From positions 1-48,512 of the forward strand of contig CALXYT010000013.1 of NCBI GenBank assembly GCA_944393045.1: a stretch of DNA of 48,512 nucleotides. The letters are read 5' to 3'. This stretch comes from an uncultured Succinivibrionaceae bacterium (lineage in GTDB: Bacteria; Pseudomonadota; Gammaproteobacteria; Enterobacterales; Succinivibrionaceae). The translations under genes and the position numbers were made by a program. Each line of letters starts with the position of its first letter. The stretch's first letter is position 1. The notes beneath the pieces were generated by a model, which had not been told where the DNA came from, did not search any database, and was given only the letters and a program-made list of their open reading frames with translations. This document shows, in pieces, positions 18,037 to 28,253 of this stretch.

Positions 18037-21000
18037 TTATTCCTTTTCTTGGGTATCAGTAAGCGCAATATTAAATTTACGGGCTAAAAGATAAGCTAAT
18101 TCATTTAAATCACTAATCTTATCTTCTGAATTTATTTTATCCTTTGCAATATCAACTCCATATTGCTCATAAAGATTAGTTAAACTTACCATAAAAGTTG
18201 CCACAAATAAGTTTAGTAAATCCTTCTCTAAAACCCTTTGCTCGATTTTTTTTAGCTCCTCAGGACTTACCTCCATAACATCTGTGTTTTTTGGGATGAT
18301 GCGAAGCTCTGATCCGAAGAGCATAGCAGCATTAGCCTTTTGCATCTCTTTATAATCATTAAATGCTCCCTTAATCTTTTGCCTATCTTCATAAACTTTA
18401 CGTAAAAAATCATCCGTGGTTAAGACTTTAAAGCCTTGGGCATATGAAGAGATAGTGTCATGACCAGTATTTATATTGAGATTAACATTACAACCTTTAT
18501 CTCCTTCTATTTGATTTAACATACCCTCCTGTGCTTTGGCCATAAGGTTTTGCTCTGCCTTGAAATCTCCTGTAAAGCTCTTAAAAATATCATTATTAAA
18601 TGGTATTGGAGCGCCATTACCAATTAAAAACAACTTTACTAAAAGGGCAAAAAAGTCATTATCTTTTTGCTGCGCTGATTCTGATTGGGTATTAGAAGTG
18701 ATATTGGTGGCTTTATCCGTCAAGATAAAAGGTGCTATATTTTTATTGCCCAGCATATAGCAGGTGTAAGATTGCTCCCGGGTAGAATTTTGCTTGAGAA
18801 GATAGAGCTTAATGATATTGCCAAGACTTCTAGTTTTTATGGAAGAAACAGTGTTTATATCCAATAAAATATCATCATATATTTTATCTACTGTGCCATT
18901 AATTCTGATTGTTAAATGGTTATGCTCTTTATTTAAGCCATAGATATTTGCTAAATATGCATCAAGCTCATCGGTAATATCCTCATAACTTAAATCATTA
19001 AAGTCGCAAGCCGTTATTTTTTTACTATGCTCTTTATAGGGAATATCAATAACCATGCTTACATTTTTGGAGCTTGGGGTAAGTTGCTGGAAAAGCTCAT
19101 TAAACAGGGCCAGGTTATCATTAAAAAGTATTTTTATATCATTGGTAACGCTTCTTCCTACCATACCTAATGGTAAGCTCCCTTTTTGCGATAGAGTTTC
19201 AAGGTAAAGATCTATGCATTCTTTTGGCATGGTAAGAATTTTATTTATAACTTTATTTTTTGTAAAATCAGCTAAGGTAAAATCCTCATGCTCAACAATT
19301 TCCTCATCTTTATCAGGATAGATTTTTAAGACCTTTTTAATAAAGTACGAAATCGGGTCTTTCCAAAAATCAATCAGCGTATCAAGCTCTATCTGGATAA
19401 TATTATCGGCATTTGGTTTTATAAGCCCAATTGCAAAAAAGCCGTCAGCAAAGTTATAAGCTACCTCAACCTTTGGGGCGAAATCGGCGCATTTAACTTC
19501 CAGCTCGTAATAAGGCTTATTATCATTATTATCCACTGGGATAGTGCTTGCTAAGTCCCTGTCAAGCCACTGGATCTGAAAAGAACTATGCTTACCAATA
19601 AAGTTCTCATTATCATAAACATTTAAGGCACTATTAGCAAAAATACGCTTGAATTCCTGCTTACTTTGAAGAGATGTGGTATCTTGAATATAATTTATTA
19701 GCTCCGATACCAGAATTGAAGGATTTAGCTCTGCCCCTCTTGTCGGAGTATGACCAATATAGGAGATATACAAGCTCTCTGTTGCTGCTAAAAGTGCCTC
19801 AAGAAACATATAACGATCATCATCTCTACTTGATCTATCCCCCCTTCTAAAGGATCTGCTCATCATATCAAAACTTAAACTCTCTTTAGTGCGTGGAAAG
19901 TCTGTTTCATTCATACCTATAAGCATAATGTGCTTAAAGGGAATAGAACGCATTGGCACAAAAGTACAAAAGTTTAAGGTATCACGTAAAAACCTTGAAT
20001 AAGAGGTGTTAGCCGTTGATAAATCTTTAAGTTCCCTCAGAATTAAATTAAGCGATAATACTGGTTTTTTATCTAACGTAGAAAGTGACTCTTCAATACT
20101 GGCAAGTAATTTAACTATGGCATTTTTTACTTGCATATCAATACCTGCAAAGGAGAAAAAGCCCTCGAAGATTTCTTCTTGCATAAAGATTTGCCACTCT
20201 GCCACATTACGCTCAATATCAACAATTTTACGTAAATGCTTTAATTTCTCTATAAAGGCATATAAATGACCTAAGACCTGTAAATTATCGCCATCGATAT
20301 GGGTATTATAAGAAACAAATTCCTCATCGGCATTAGGCATTAAACTCCCAAAAGTTAATCTGCTTAATCCGTCACTAAAAGTTAATGGATAACCACCATT
20401 TGGGAGTTTTAAGTTTACTTTCTCGATAACCTCTTCCTGGTTAAGCCCCTGAAAAATTGCATTATCCTCAATTAAGCTACTGATAATGGCTAAATCATCA
20501 ACGGAAATAGCAAAGTGGTTACGTATCTGCTCAAGTTTTAAAAGCTCAAAAACCTCAGGTGCCGTCATTACTTTATTTTTTATATTCAGCAGCGTAATAA
20601 TAGCTGACATTATTGGTGATTCATCTTTTAAAGAGCGGTCACAAATCGCGTAAGGAAGCCTGGTATTAAGCGAATTATTGGAACTGAATACCCCTTCAAT
20701 AAAAGGTGCATACTGGGCGATATTTGGGGTCATGATAATAATATCACGAGGCTTTAAGGTGGGATCTTTAATAAATAACTCAATTATATGATCATATAAA
20801 ACTTGCACTTCACGAAGTTTACTACTTGATCCCATAAAGCTTACTGAAAAATCATCATCTCTGATTAAGCGGCGTTTAAAGGATAACGGATCACTAAAAT
20901 CCTGCAGGCTGAAGATATCCTGCTGAATGATTTTTAAAAGTGTCGGATAACCTGTGGTATTGGCAATTTCCTCTTTTAAAGCAGCGATTTGCTCCTCCTT

Positions 21001-22311
21001 CAACCCAAAATCAAGATATCTGATCTTTTTATAATCATCCTCTGAAATTGGACGAACAAAGGCTAAGATATCATCTTGCTCCTCATTATTATTTTTTGCA
21101 AAAAGAAGTGATAGATTATCTCTGCCAAGTTTGCCATAAGAAAGTAATAAGGAATTTCCTGATGTAAACTCCCCTTCAAAGAAATCATCTTCCTTAACAC
21201 TGCTATAAGGAGTAGCTGTCAAGCTTGGGGCCTCTTTAGTAAAATCATCGGCAATACTCTCAGGAGCAGTAAACATGCTTACAGTTTTTAATTTAATATC
21301 AGATAATGTTACATTATCCGTTAAATCAGCCCAATACTCCTCACAAGGATTTGAGAGCATATAGTGCACATCTATATGCTTACCCAATGCTATAAAAATA
21401 TCCAATAAAACCGGTGGCAAGGAGGTTATACCGTAGATAAAGATGCGCTTAGGTAGTTTGGAGGTTAAAGAACCTTCCTTACTATCAAGAAGAACCTTTA
21501 AAATCTTATTTAAAATAGTTCTTCGATCAAATTCTTCATAAGAGGAAAAGCTTGAGATACGGTCATGATTTTGGGTAGCAATCGGGGCATAGTTTTTACG
21601 AATATACTCACACCAAAGCTTACCTTGCCATAAAAAATCACTTACTTTTAACTGCGCTTTATTTTTATTATGCTTATTTATCCTCTCAAGCCAGGAGGTG
21701 TAATCACCATTATCCCATTCATCAATCCAATCTTTACGGTAAATCTGGTATTTATCGTATAAATCAGCTAATGCTTTACTTAATGAGTAAATACGCTCCT
21801 TTACATCAACTTTTATATCATCAATGATTTTTCTTGTGGCATTATGATCTAAAAAGCTGACTGTGTTTTGGGTGTCTTTCTGGTTGGATGTTGAGGCTTT
21901 TGCTGACGTATCTGGTGCTACTTTTAAATTTAAGTAATTATGAATTGGAGCAAAATCAGGATCGCCTGCAATGCATCTTTTTGTTTCTTCTCCCTCAAAA
22001 ACTGCTACTAGATTCAAGGTTAAGGTTTGCATATCAAAAGGATTGATACTCGGAAAATCTTCTAGTAATGATCTGCCAAGCTTCCAGATATACGACCATA
22101 AGAAACTGGCTTCAATAAGTGTACAAATCCCAGTACACTCTGCCCATTTCTGGTAGATATAAGTTTTCATGCCCTCAGACTGGATTACCAGCTCTTCCTT
22201 TTTAAAAAAATCAATCTCGCCTTGATCATTTACTAAAGGATCGTGCGTTGTAATATAAAGACCTAACTGCGCCAGTATTTCAAGATCGTTTGAATGGTAT
22301 ACCTTAAACAT
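18037..22311 (-). CDS. recC: RecC, exodeoxyribonuclease V gamma subunit
   Basis: 1424 aa against 1122 in E. coli. RecC holds RecB and RecD together, splits the duplex and scans for Chi. The start is set at ATG 22311, giving MFKVYHSNDLE, which matches the E. coli N terminus (MLRVYHSN) and has GGGAG 10 bases upstream; an in-frame ATG 28 codons further up adds a non-homologous stretch and is rejected. Family signatures include FIYGITSLPP, the GMNETDFPR motif and DDRYMFLEALLAA. Insertions of charged, Asp-rich sequence account for the extra length. It is the first gene of the operon, and the protease gene ptrA that separates recC and recB in E. coli is absent. Its promoter should lie in the 156 bases shared with the divergent menF. 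Confidence 0.95.
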   Translation of the reverse strand: MFKVYHSNDLEILAQLGLYITTHDPLVNDQGEIDFFKKEELVIQSEGMKTYIYQKWAECTGICTLIEASFLWSYIWKLGRSLLEDFPSINPFDMQTLTLNLVAVFEGEETKRCIAGDPDFAPIHNYLNLKVAPDTSAKASTSNQKDTQNTVSFLDHNATRKIIDDIKVDVKERIYSLSKALADLYDKYQIYRKDWIDEWDNGDYTSWLERINKHNKNKAQLKVSDFLWQGKLWCEYIRKNYAPIATQNHDRISSFSSYEEFDRRTILNKILKVLLDSKEGSLTSKLPKRIFIYGITSLPPVLLDIFIALGKHIDVHYMLSNPCEEYWADLTDNVTLSDIKLKTVSMFTAPESIADDFTKEAPSLTATPYSSVKEDDFFEGEFTSGNSLLLSYGKLGRDNLSLLFAKNNNEEQDDILAFVRPISEDDYKKIRYLDFGLKEEQIAALKEEIANTTGYPTLLKIIQQDIFSLQDFSDPLSFKRRLIRDDDFSVSFMGSSSKLREVQVLYDHIIELFIKDPTLKPRDIIIMTPNIAQYAPFIEGVFSSNNSLNTRLPYAICDRSLKDESPIMSAIITLLNIKNKVMTAPEVFELLKLEQIRNHFAISVDDLAIISSLIEDNAIFQGLNQEEVIEKVNLKLPNGGYPLTFSDGLSRLTFGSLMPNADEEFVSYNTHIDGDNLQVLGHLYAFIEKLKHLRKIVDIERNVAEWQIFMQEEIFEGFFSFAGIDMQVKNAIVKLLASIEESLSTLDKKPVLSLNLILRELKDLSTANTSYSRFLRDTLNFCTFVPMRSIPFKHIMLIGMNETDFPRTKESLSFDMMSRSFRRGDRSSRDDDRYMFLEALLAATESLYISYIGHTPTRGAELNPSILVSELINYIQDTTSLQSKQEFKRIFANSALNVYDNENFIGKHSSFQIQWLDRDLASTIPVDNNDNKPYYELEVKCADFAPKVEVAYNFADGFFAIGLIKPNADNIIQIELDTLIDFWKDPISYFIKKVLKIYPDKDEEIVEHEDFTLADFTKNKVINKILTMPKECIDLYLETLSQKGSLPLGMVGRSVTNDIKILFNDNLALFNELFQQLTPSSKNVSMVIDIPYKEHSKKITACDFNDLSYEDITDELDAYLANIYGLNKEHNHLTIRINGTVDKIYDDILLDINTVSSIKTRSLGNIIKLYLLKQNSTREQSYTCYMLGNKNIAPFILTDKATNITSNTQSESAQQKDNDFFALLVKLFLIGNGAPIPFNNDIFKSFTGDFKAEQNLMAKAQEGMLNQIEGDKGCNVNLNINTGHDTISSYAQGFKVLTTDDFLRKVYEDRQKIKGAFNDYKEMQKANAAMLFGSELRIIPKNTDVMEVSPEELKKIEQRVLEKDLLNLFVATFMVSLTNLYEQYGVDIAKDKINSEDKISDLNELAYLLARKFNIALTDTQEKE

Positions 22312-22467
22312 TAGTGTATAACTCCCATAAGGGTTAGTAGTAGCAATAATAATTAACTTAATAAGTAATTTTACACATACAAAAACAATACGCAAGAATT
22401 TTAAACAGATTTAACCTTGAACTTTGGGGAAAATCCAAGTTCTTTTGTTTTTTGAGGGGGTATACTC

Positions 22468-24123
22468 TTGTTACATCCTGGCAGGATTTTTGAGGGCTTT
22501 ATATTGAGTAATGCTAAGTTTATTTCTTTTGCTCTTAAAAATTATGGTAAAATAGCAAAAATGCAAGCTTATAATGAAACGCAAATGATTAGTAAATTAC
22601 TTTCCTTACTTCTTACAATTGATGCCTTGGATAATTCCTACCTGCTAAATCATAAAATTACCATTTGTGGCAGTACTAATAAGCTTAGCGCCCTTTTATT
22701 AGAGCTGCTTAATAATATTACCGTAAAAGAAGCTGTTTACTTTGGGGAGAAAAATAAAACTCTTAACCTTGGTTTTTTCAGTGATGATGCTGATTATGAC
22801 AATTGTGATCATAATGAAGGTGGAGAGCTTGAGGAACCCGAAAAAGTTACTTATGAGAAAGCATTAAAACTTAGGAAACATAAAATGGCGGGTAATGATG
22901 CTTTTCACTATATAAGGTTAAGTAAGACTGATGCGTTAAAGGTAACTTTACCCGGTGTTTCTTTTAATAGGGTTTTATTAAGTGAAAGAAACTGCCAGTT
23001 CTGTGTACAGGGGTTTTTAAAGGACAATGCGCATGATTTTACTAAAAGACCAGGTGTTTTAATTAAAGTTAAGCATAAAAAACTCAGTATTATCCCAATT
23101 AGCAGTAAAATTACCTCATTTCTTGGTAAAGAGCAGTGCTTTAAGGGAAGTGATGCATCTTGTAATACCTTAGGTTCTTTAGATACTTTAAGCAGTCTTT
23201 CAGACTTCTCTAATATTGCCAATATTATAAAAACTCCTAATTATGATGACTTTACCCAGAGTATTACTCGCTTTAAACAAACAAAAATCCCCAAAGTGGT
23301 TTTAGCTCGCAGTATAACTATTCCTTTAGAAAAAGAAATAAATGCTTTTAAAGTCACAAATGAATTATTAATAAAGTTTTTGCGCACTAAAAATTTTACT
23401 AATTATTTTTTTGCATTTTTAAAGGTTCCTTCGCATGATGCCCTGGGAGAGGCTTTTATTTCCTATACCCCGGAGACGCTTTTTAAAACACAGGGAAACA
23501 CTATCTTTAGTGAGGCTTTAGCAGGATCTTTACCGGTTACGCATGGTCATTTATTATTATCAGATAAAAAGAACCTTCTTGAAAACAATATTGTCTTGCA
23601 GAGCATCTTAGAAGATTTAGGTCCTTTAAGTAAAAAGCTGACCTATAATCCCCCGAAGCTTATTCACCTTCCCTACATTGCGCATTTAATCAGTAAGATT
23701 AGGGGAACTTTAGAAAAAAATATCACATGTCTTGAGATTCTTAATGCTCTTCATCCTACCCCGGCTACCTTAGGTTACCCAAAGGATGAAGCTCTTGCCT
23801 TTCTTAAAGGGGATATCGGTAAACACTGCGTGTTTACCGATACCCCTTTAAACCTAAATTACTACGCAGGAGCTGCTGGCTTTAGTGAAGAGCAAAAAGG
23901 CCTAAAGCAAAAAGTAAAAAATTGTAGTAAATTCATAGTGCTTCTGCGCTCAGCAAATATCTGCAATAAGTTTATTCGTGCCTATGGAGGAGCCGGGATT
24001 ATGCCAGATTCTGATATTCTGGTGGAATGGCATGAAACCAAAGAAAAGCTTACTCCAATCTTAAGCAGCTTATATCCCCAAAAACTTGTAAGAGAAATTA
24101 AAGATACGGCAGGAAGTTTTTAA
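22468..24123 (+). CDS. menF: Isochorismate synthase (MenF type)
   Basis: 551 aa against about 431 in E. coli. It converts chorismate to isochorismate, the entry to menaquinone, which an anaerobe needs for fumarate respiration. The chorismate-binding domain fills the C-terminal half: KVVLARS (its Lys is the expected general base), YTPETLF, EALAGS, HLPYIAHLISKIRG, LHPTPATLGYP, YYAGAAGF and GGAGIMPDSD. KVVLAR favours isochorismate synthase over anthranilate or aminodeoxychorismate synthase. The first 260 residues are divergent, Lys/Asn rich and longer than usual. No ATG fits well: TTG at 22468 is preceded by GAGGGGG, and a second TTG at 22504 also has GAGGG upstream. No other men genes are in the window. 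Confidence 0.85.
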   Translation: MLHPGRIFEGFILSNAKFISFALKNYGKIAKMQAYNETQMISKLLSLLLTIDALDNSYLLNHKITICGSTNKLSALLLELLNNITVKEAVYFGEKNKTLNLGFFSDDADYDNCDHNEGGELEEPEKVTYEKALKLRKHKMAGNDAFHYIRLSKTDALKVTLPGVSFNRVLLSERNCQFCVQGFLKDNAHDFTKRPGVLIKVKHKKLSIIPISSKITSFLGKEQCFKGSDASCNTLGSLDTLSSLSDFSNIANIIKTPNYDDFTQSITRFKQTKIPKVVLARSITIPLEKEINAFKVTNELLIKFLRTKNFTNYFFAFLKVPSHDALGEAFISYTPETLFKTQGNTIFSEALAGSLPVTHGHLLLSDKKNLLENNIVLQSILEDLGPLSKKLTYNPPKLIHLPYIAHLISKIRGTLEKNITCLEILNALHPTPATLGYPKDEALAFLKGDIGKHCVFTDTPLNLNYYAGAAGFSEEQKGLKQKVKNCSKFIVLLRSANICNKFIRAYGGAGIMPDSDILVEWHETKEKLTPILSSLYPQKLVREIKDTAGSF

Positions 24124-24130
24124 TACTTAT

Positions 24131-24162
24131 AAAAAACCTTACCCAAAGCCGGATAAGGTTTT
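24131..24162 (-). terminator. Terminator between convergent menF and prlC
   Basis: AAAACCTTA and TAAGGTTTT pair across a 12-base loop. On the minus strand a run of T follows, about 35 bases past the prlC stop. It may also stop transcription from menF, whose stop is at 24123. Confidence 0.7.
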
Positions 24163-24194
24163 ATGGAATGATTACTGTTTTCTGGTATTTGAAA

Positions 24195-26264
24195 TTACTT
24201 AATACCAGAGTATCTTAAAAGCGCATCAATCTTTGGCTTTCTGCCTCTAAAATCGATAAACATCTTCATAAAGTCACGAGAGCCACCATTCTGGAGGATG
24301 CAAGTTAAATAATCACGCCCTACTTTTGGATTTAATACCCCTTCTTCCTCAAAACGGCTAAAGACATCGGCAGATAAAACCTCAGCCCATTTATAGCTAT
24401 AATAACCTGCGCTGTAGCCGCCTGCAAAAATATGAGTAAAGGAATCCTGAAAACGGTTAAAATCAACCTTTGGCATTACAGATACCTCATCACGTACCTC
24501 TTCAAGCATCTCCTGGGCTGATTTCTCAGATTCGTATTCGTTATACAACCTAAAATCAAAAAGCGCAAATTCAAGCTGACGGAGCATTGCTAAGGCACTG
24601 TTATAATTTTTAGCAGCGAGCATCTTGTCAACTAGCTCCTGAGGTATTGGCTCTTTAGTAGTTACATGTGCGGAAATCATTGGTAACACTTCTTTTTGCC
24701 AGGTGAAGTTCTCCATAAACTGGCTAGGAAGTTCTACAGCATCCCAAGGCACGCAGTTAATACCAGCAACCTGACTTACATCAACAGCAGTAAGCAGGTG
24801 ATGTAAAGCATGACCAAATTCATGAAAGATTGTTTCTACATCATCATGAGTTAAAAGAGAAGGTTTATCACCAACTGGAGGAGTAAAGTTACAAATTACA
24901 TATGCTATTGGTAATTGTAATGAACCATCTAATCTAAATCGTCTGCCTTGGTAAGAGTTCATCCATGCCCCACCTTGCTTACGATCGCGAGCATAGAGAT
25001 CCATGTAAAAACTACCTACTTTCTCATTATCTTTATTAAAGATATCAAAAAATCTTACATCCTCATGCCATACATCTACGCCATAATGAGGTCTAATATC
25101 GATATCAAATAAGATATGTACCAAATTAAATAACCCACTTAAAACTTTTGGTAGAGGAAAATATGGTCTAATAAGTTCATCATTGATGCTAAAGCGCTCT
25201 TCTTTAAGCTTTTCGGCATAATAAGTTACATCCCAAGGCTTAATGTCGTCTGCCCCTAAGCTTTTCGCATAAGCATACACCGCCTCTATTTCTTCCTTAG
25301 CCTGCGCTTTACTTCTTTTTACTAAATCATTTAAAAATGTCATTACCTCCTCGGTGGAGTTTGCCATTTTTTTAACTAAAGAATGACTGGCCGCATTTTT
25401 AAAACCCAAGAGTTTAGCAATATTATCGGCAATAGCGCGTTCTTCTTCAATAATATCGCCATTATCAAATTTACCAGCATCAGGACCTATTTCTGATGCT
25501 CTGGTTGAAAATGCATAATACATTTCATAACGCAATTGGGAGTTTTTAGCATACTTCATAACAGGTAAATATGAAGGATACTTTAATGTTAAGACATAAC
25601 CATCAAGACCTCTTGCCACAGCCTCACTTTTTGCCAGATCTAGTGCTGTCTGAGGCAATCCTTCAAGCTCTTTTACATCTTTAACATGCTTAATAAAGGA
25701 ATTGGTTGCATCCAAGACATTATTACTAAAGGCAGATGATAGTTCTGATTCTTTACTGACTAATTGGCCATACAGTTCTTTTTCTTCTTTTGGAAGAGCA
25801 ATACCGCTTAACTCAAAATCTTCTAATGATTCATTGATTACCTTTTGCTGCGCCTCGCTAAGTAAACCAAAGGCATCACTTGCACGCAATCTCTTATAAA
25901 GGTCATATAAACCTTCATGCTGACCTAAATAAGTATAGAACTCAGAAAGTACCGGTAGCATCTTATCATGAGCCTGGCGTAATTCATCATTACTTACTAC
26001 ACTATTTAAATGCCCCACAACCCCCCAGGCGACTGATAATTTATCGGCCACCTCATCTAAAGGCGTTACCAGACTATCCCAGGTAGGTTCAAGAAGCTTA
26101 CTTTCATCATGTGGATCAGGTACATTATGGGCTTTTACCAAATTCTCAATGGTAGTGCGGTATTTGGCAATTAACTCTAAAATTGCTGGTTCAATATGTT
26201 CAGGTTTTATCTTGCTAAATTCAGGTAAAAGATTGGTTTTTAGTAATGGGTTAGTGTTTTCCAT
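24195..26264 (-). CDS. prlC: Oligopeptidase A (M3 family)
   Basis: 689 aa, close to the 680 of E. coli PrlC. It is a cytoplasmic zinc endopeptidase that degrades short peptides and cleaved signal peptides. The zinc-binding motif HEFGH lies at 481-485 inside TIFHEFGHALHHLL, and the third ligand should be the Glu in VELPSQFMENF some 28 residues later. The M3 signatures GGAWMNSY and AGGYSAGYYSYKWAE are also present. It is transcribed alone, divergent from the acetyltransferase gene and convergent with menF. Nothing unusual is seen. Confidence 0.95.
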   Translation of the reverse strand: MENTNPLLKTNLLPEFSKIKPEHIEPAILELIAKYRTTIENLVKAHNVPDPHDESKLLEPTWDSLVTPLDEVADKLSVAWGVVGHLNSVVSNDELRQAHDKMLPVLSEFYTYLGQHEGLYDLYKRLRASDAFGLLSEAQQKVINESLEDFELSGIALPKEEKELYGQLVSKESELSSAFSNNVLDATNSFIKHVKDVKELEGLPQTALDLAKSEAVARGLDGYVLTLKYPSYLPVMKYAKNSQLRYEMYYAFSTRASEIGPDAGKFDNGDIIEEERAIADNIAKLLGFKNAASHSLVKKMANSTEEVMTFLNDLVKRSKAQAKEEIEAVYAYAKSLGADDIKPWDVTYYAEKLKEERFSINDELIRPYFPLPKVLSGLFNLVHILFDIDIRPHYGVDVWHEDVRFFDIFNKDNEKVGSFYMDLYARDRKQGGAWMNSYQGRRFRLDGSLQLPIAYVICNFTPPVGDKPSLLTHDDVETIFHEFGHALHHLLTAVDVSQVAGINCVPWDAVELPSQFMENFTWQKEVLPMISAHVTTKEPIPQELVDKMLAAKNYNSALAMLRQLEFALFDFRLYNEYESEKSAQEMLEEVRDEVSVMPKVDFNRFQDSFTHIFAGGYSAGYYSYKWAEVLSADVFSRFEEEGVLNPKVGRDYLTCILQNGGSRDFMKMFIDFRGRKPKIDALLRYSGIK

Positions 26265-26571
26265 AAGTATCCTCTTGCATCAAACCTATTGTTGATGACC
26301 AAAAATATGCCTAAAAAAGTAAACTTTGCTATAAAATATCATAAGTTATAAATTATCATAAATTAATAGCATCTGCCCCATTTACCTTGATACTAGATAA
26401 GTTACTGGGATTACAGATTATCACTATTTACCCATTAGCGCAAACTTACAGAAAATTTTCAGTTAAGTTTGTAACAAAGGCAATAAAAATACGATAACCT
26501 TCCATAATATTTGCTTTTTTACGGAGTTTTTTATACTTTACTTATATAACTAATATTACAAGGAGCAACAA
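26265..26571. other. Divergent promoter region of prlC and the acetyltransferase gene
   Basis: About 300 AT-rich bases that must hold both promoters. TATACT at 26532-26537 with TTGCTT at 26511-26516 is a possible plus-strand promoter, but the 15-base spacing is short. AAGGAG precedes the ATG at 26572. Confidence 0.4.
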
Positions 26572-27180
26572 ATGACCGAATATGAAATCATGCTAACAGG
26601 CGGCTACTATATTGCAGCTGATGAAGATCTTACAAAAAAGCACCAAAGAGCTGTAAGACTTTGCCGTAAATTTAATAAGACCAATAACCTTGAAAAGCGC
26701 AGTAAGATGATGAAGAAGCTTTTTGGTAAAATTGGAAAAGGCGCCTATATTGAGCCTAGTTTCTTTTGTGATTACGGTTGTAATATTCATATTGGTAAAG
26801 ACTTTTACGCTAACTTTAATTGCATCATGCTTGATGTTAATACTATCACCATTGGCGATAGAGTATTTTTAGCACCAGATGTAAAAATATTCTCAGCAAC
26901 CCACCCAATAGATCCTGTTATTCGAGGTGAAAAGTATGAATATGGTCTACCTATTACCATAGGTAATGATGTGTGGATTGGGGGCGGAAGTATTATAAAT
27001 CCAGGTGTTCGTATCGGTAATAATGTAGTTATTGGAAGTGGTTCAGTAGTTACTAAAGATATTCCTGATAACTCTATAGCAGCTGGTAATCCTGCAAAAG
27101 TATTACGTAAAATTACTGAGGATGATATAAAGAAAGCTCAAGAATTAAAAGCTCGCTATCATGAGATTAAGGGAGCTTAA
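26572..27180 (+). CDS. maa: Sugar O-acetyltransferase (maltose/galactoside type)
   Basis: 202 aa, the usual length for the NodL/LacA/Maa group. It transfers acetyl from acetyl-CoA to a sugar hydroxyl. The N-terminal helical cap (MTEYEIMLTGGYYIAADEDL) is typical of the maltose acetyltransferase domain. Residues from about 55 to 185 carry hexapeptide repeats forming a left-handed beta helix (IGDRVFLAPDV, IGNDVWIGGGSII, IGNNVVIGSGSVV). His111 in SATHPIDP matches the catalytic His115 of LacA, and the C terminus keeps the AAGNPAKVLRKI acetyl-CoA motif. It is monocistronic with a strong ribosome binding site. The sugar cannot be told from sequence; lacA would be an equally fair label. Confidence 0.88.
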   Translation: MTEYEIMLTGGYYIAADEDLTKKHQRAVRLCRKFNKTNNLEKRSKMMKKLFGKIGKGAYIEPSFFCDYGCNIHIGKDFYANFNCIMLDVNTITIGDRVFLAPDVKIFSATHPIDPVIRGEKYEYGLPITIGNDVWIGGGSIINPGVRIGNNVVIGSGSVVTKDIPDNSIAAGNPAKVLRKITEDDIKKAQELKARYHEIKGA

Positions 27181-28253
27181 TAAATTTACCATGTAGTTTA
27201 GCATGTAAGTAATATTGCTACTTACTTTCTGTTTTGCTAAAAAACTTACATGTAAATCACTAAACAAACTTATGTGATTTATAAGCAGAATTTCCATAGC
27301 AGGTAGCCTTTCTTCCCTAAAAAGGTGCAAAAAAGAACTTTGGTTATCTTTTTTAATTATAGTTCTGCACTTAATTTATAGGAGAAAAAAATCTATCCTG
27401 AATTTTAGGCTACCACGTTTAAAATCCATAAGATATAACCATCTTTTAATGGTTATACCTTATGTGGTTATAATCATCATGCTATTTTAAACCATACTTT
27501 CTCAAGTGATGTTTACTATATTTTATTTGCCCCTGATAGCTCTTTACCTTTAAGCTTTTTAATTACCGCTCCTATCGCCATTTTTTACTGCACCATGAGG
27601 TCTTTTTACTGTTTTTTAGTTATAAATATGTGTTACAGGTAGTGTTAAATGTAGTATCAGGTATTCTTTGTATTTGTTCTCAAGTTATCTCTTATGCCAT
27701 AAAAAACTATAAGATGACTTTTGATACAAAGTCTTAATACTTTATATACTGATAAAGCATGTTTGAGTAAGAGGCAAAGTAAAGGACTAAACCCTAATTA
27801 TATCTTCCATCCCATCTTAGGGTATATGCAAATAACTAGTGCTGAATATAAAACTCACCTATACTTTATTACCCTATGCTTAACTGCTAATATCAAGTAG
27901 TTTTGGGGTGAATTTAGTCAGGCAGCAGATTCACTTATAAGTACCAATAAGGCATGTATATGCAACCTCAAACATGCTAACGCATGCTGGAGTTTGCCTT
28001 TTTGGATTTTGTATTTTTTTGTTTCTTTTTGTTGTTTCTGCTGTCTTTTTTTTTTGTTTCTCTCTCTTCTTACTCTTTTACCCAAAACATTGCATTTTCA
28101 TCAAAACTTTAGACATGCTTTTTTTGTAAAAATATGAATAATATTAACAAATATATAGTATAATCACGCGCAATCAATTTACTAAAAGATACGCTTTTTT
28201 AAGTATCCCCCCTTTTTTATAGGGACAATAATAAACTTTACAAGGAATATAAA
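27181..28253. other. Long intergenic region, possibly with a decayed gene
   Basis: Just over 1 kb between two plus-strand genes with no intact gene. Two overlapping start-less hydrophobic reading frames lie at 27439-27737 and are listed separately. The rest includes T-rich tracts at 28010-28060 and the promoter region of the calcium ATPase near 28159. Confidence 0.5.
27439..27737 (+). pseudogene. Possible frameshifted remnant of a membrane protein
   Basis: An open stretch at 27439-27642 reads as hydrophobic sequence (for example SFLITAPIAIFYCTMRSFY) without any start codon at its beginning. A second frame open at 27540-27737 continues with YKYVLQVVLNVVSGILCI and ends in TFDTKS. The hydrophobic content could be joined by one frameshift into the end of a membrane protein. 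T-rich DNA gives hydrophobic reading frames by chance, so this is a weak call. Confidence 0.22.

Noticed and set aside
22312-22395. Upstream extension of recC by 28 codons
   Set aside because: The added residues have no counterpart in RecC, whereas the ATG at 22311 gives the expected N terminus and has a ribosome binding site.
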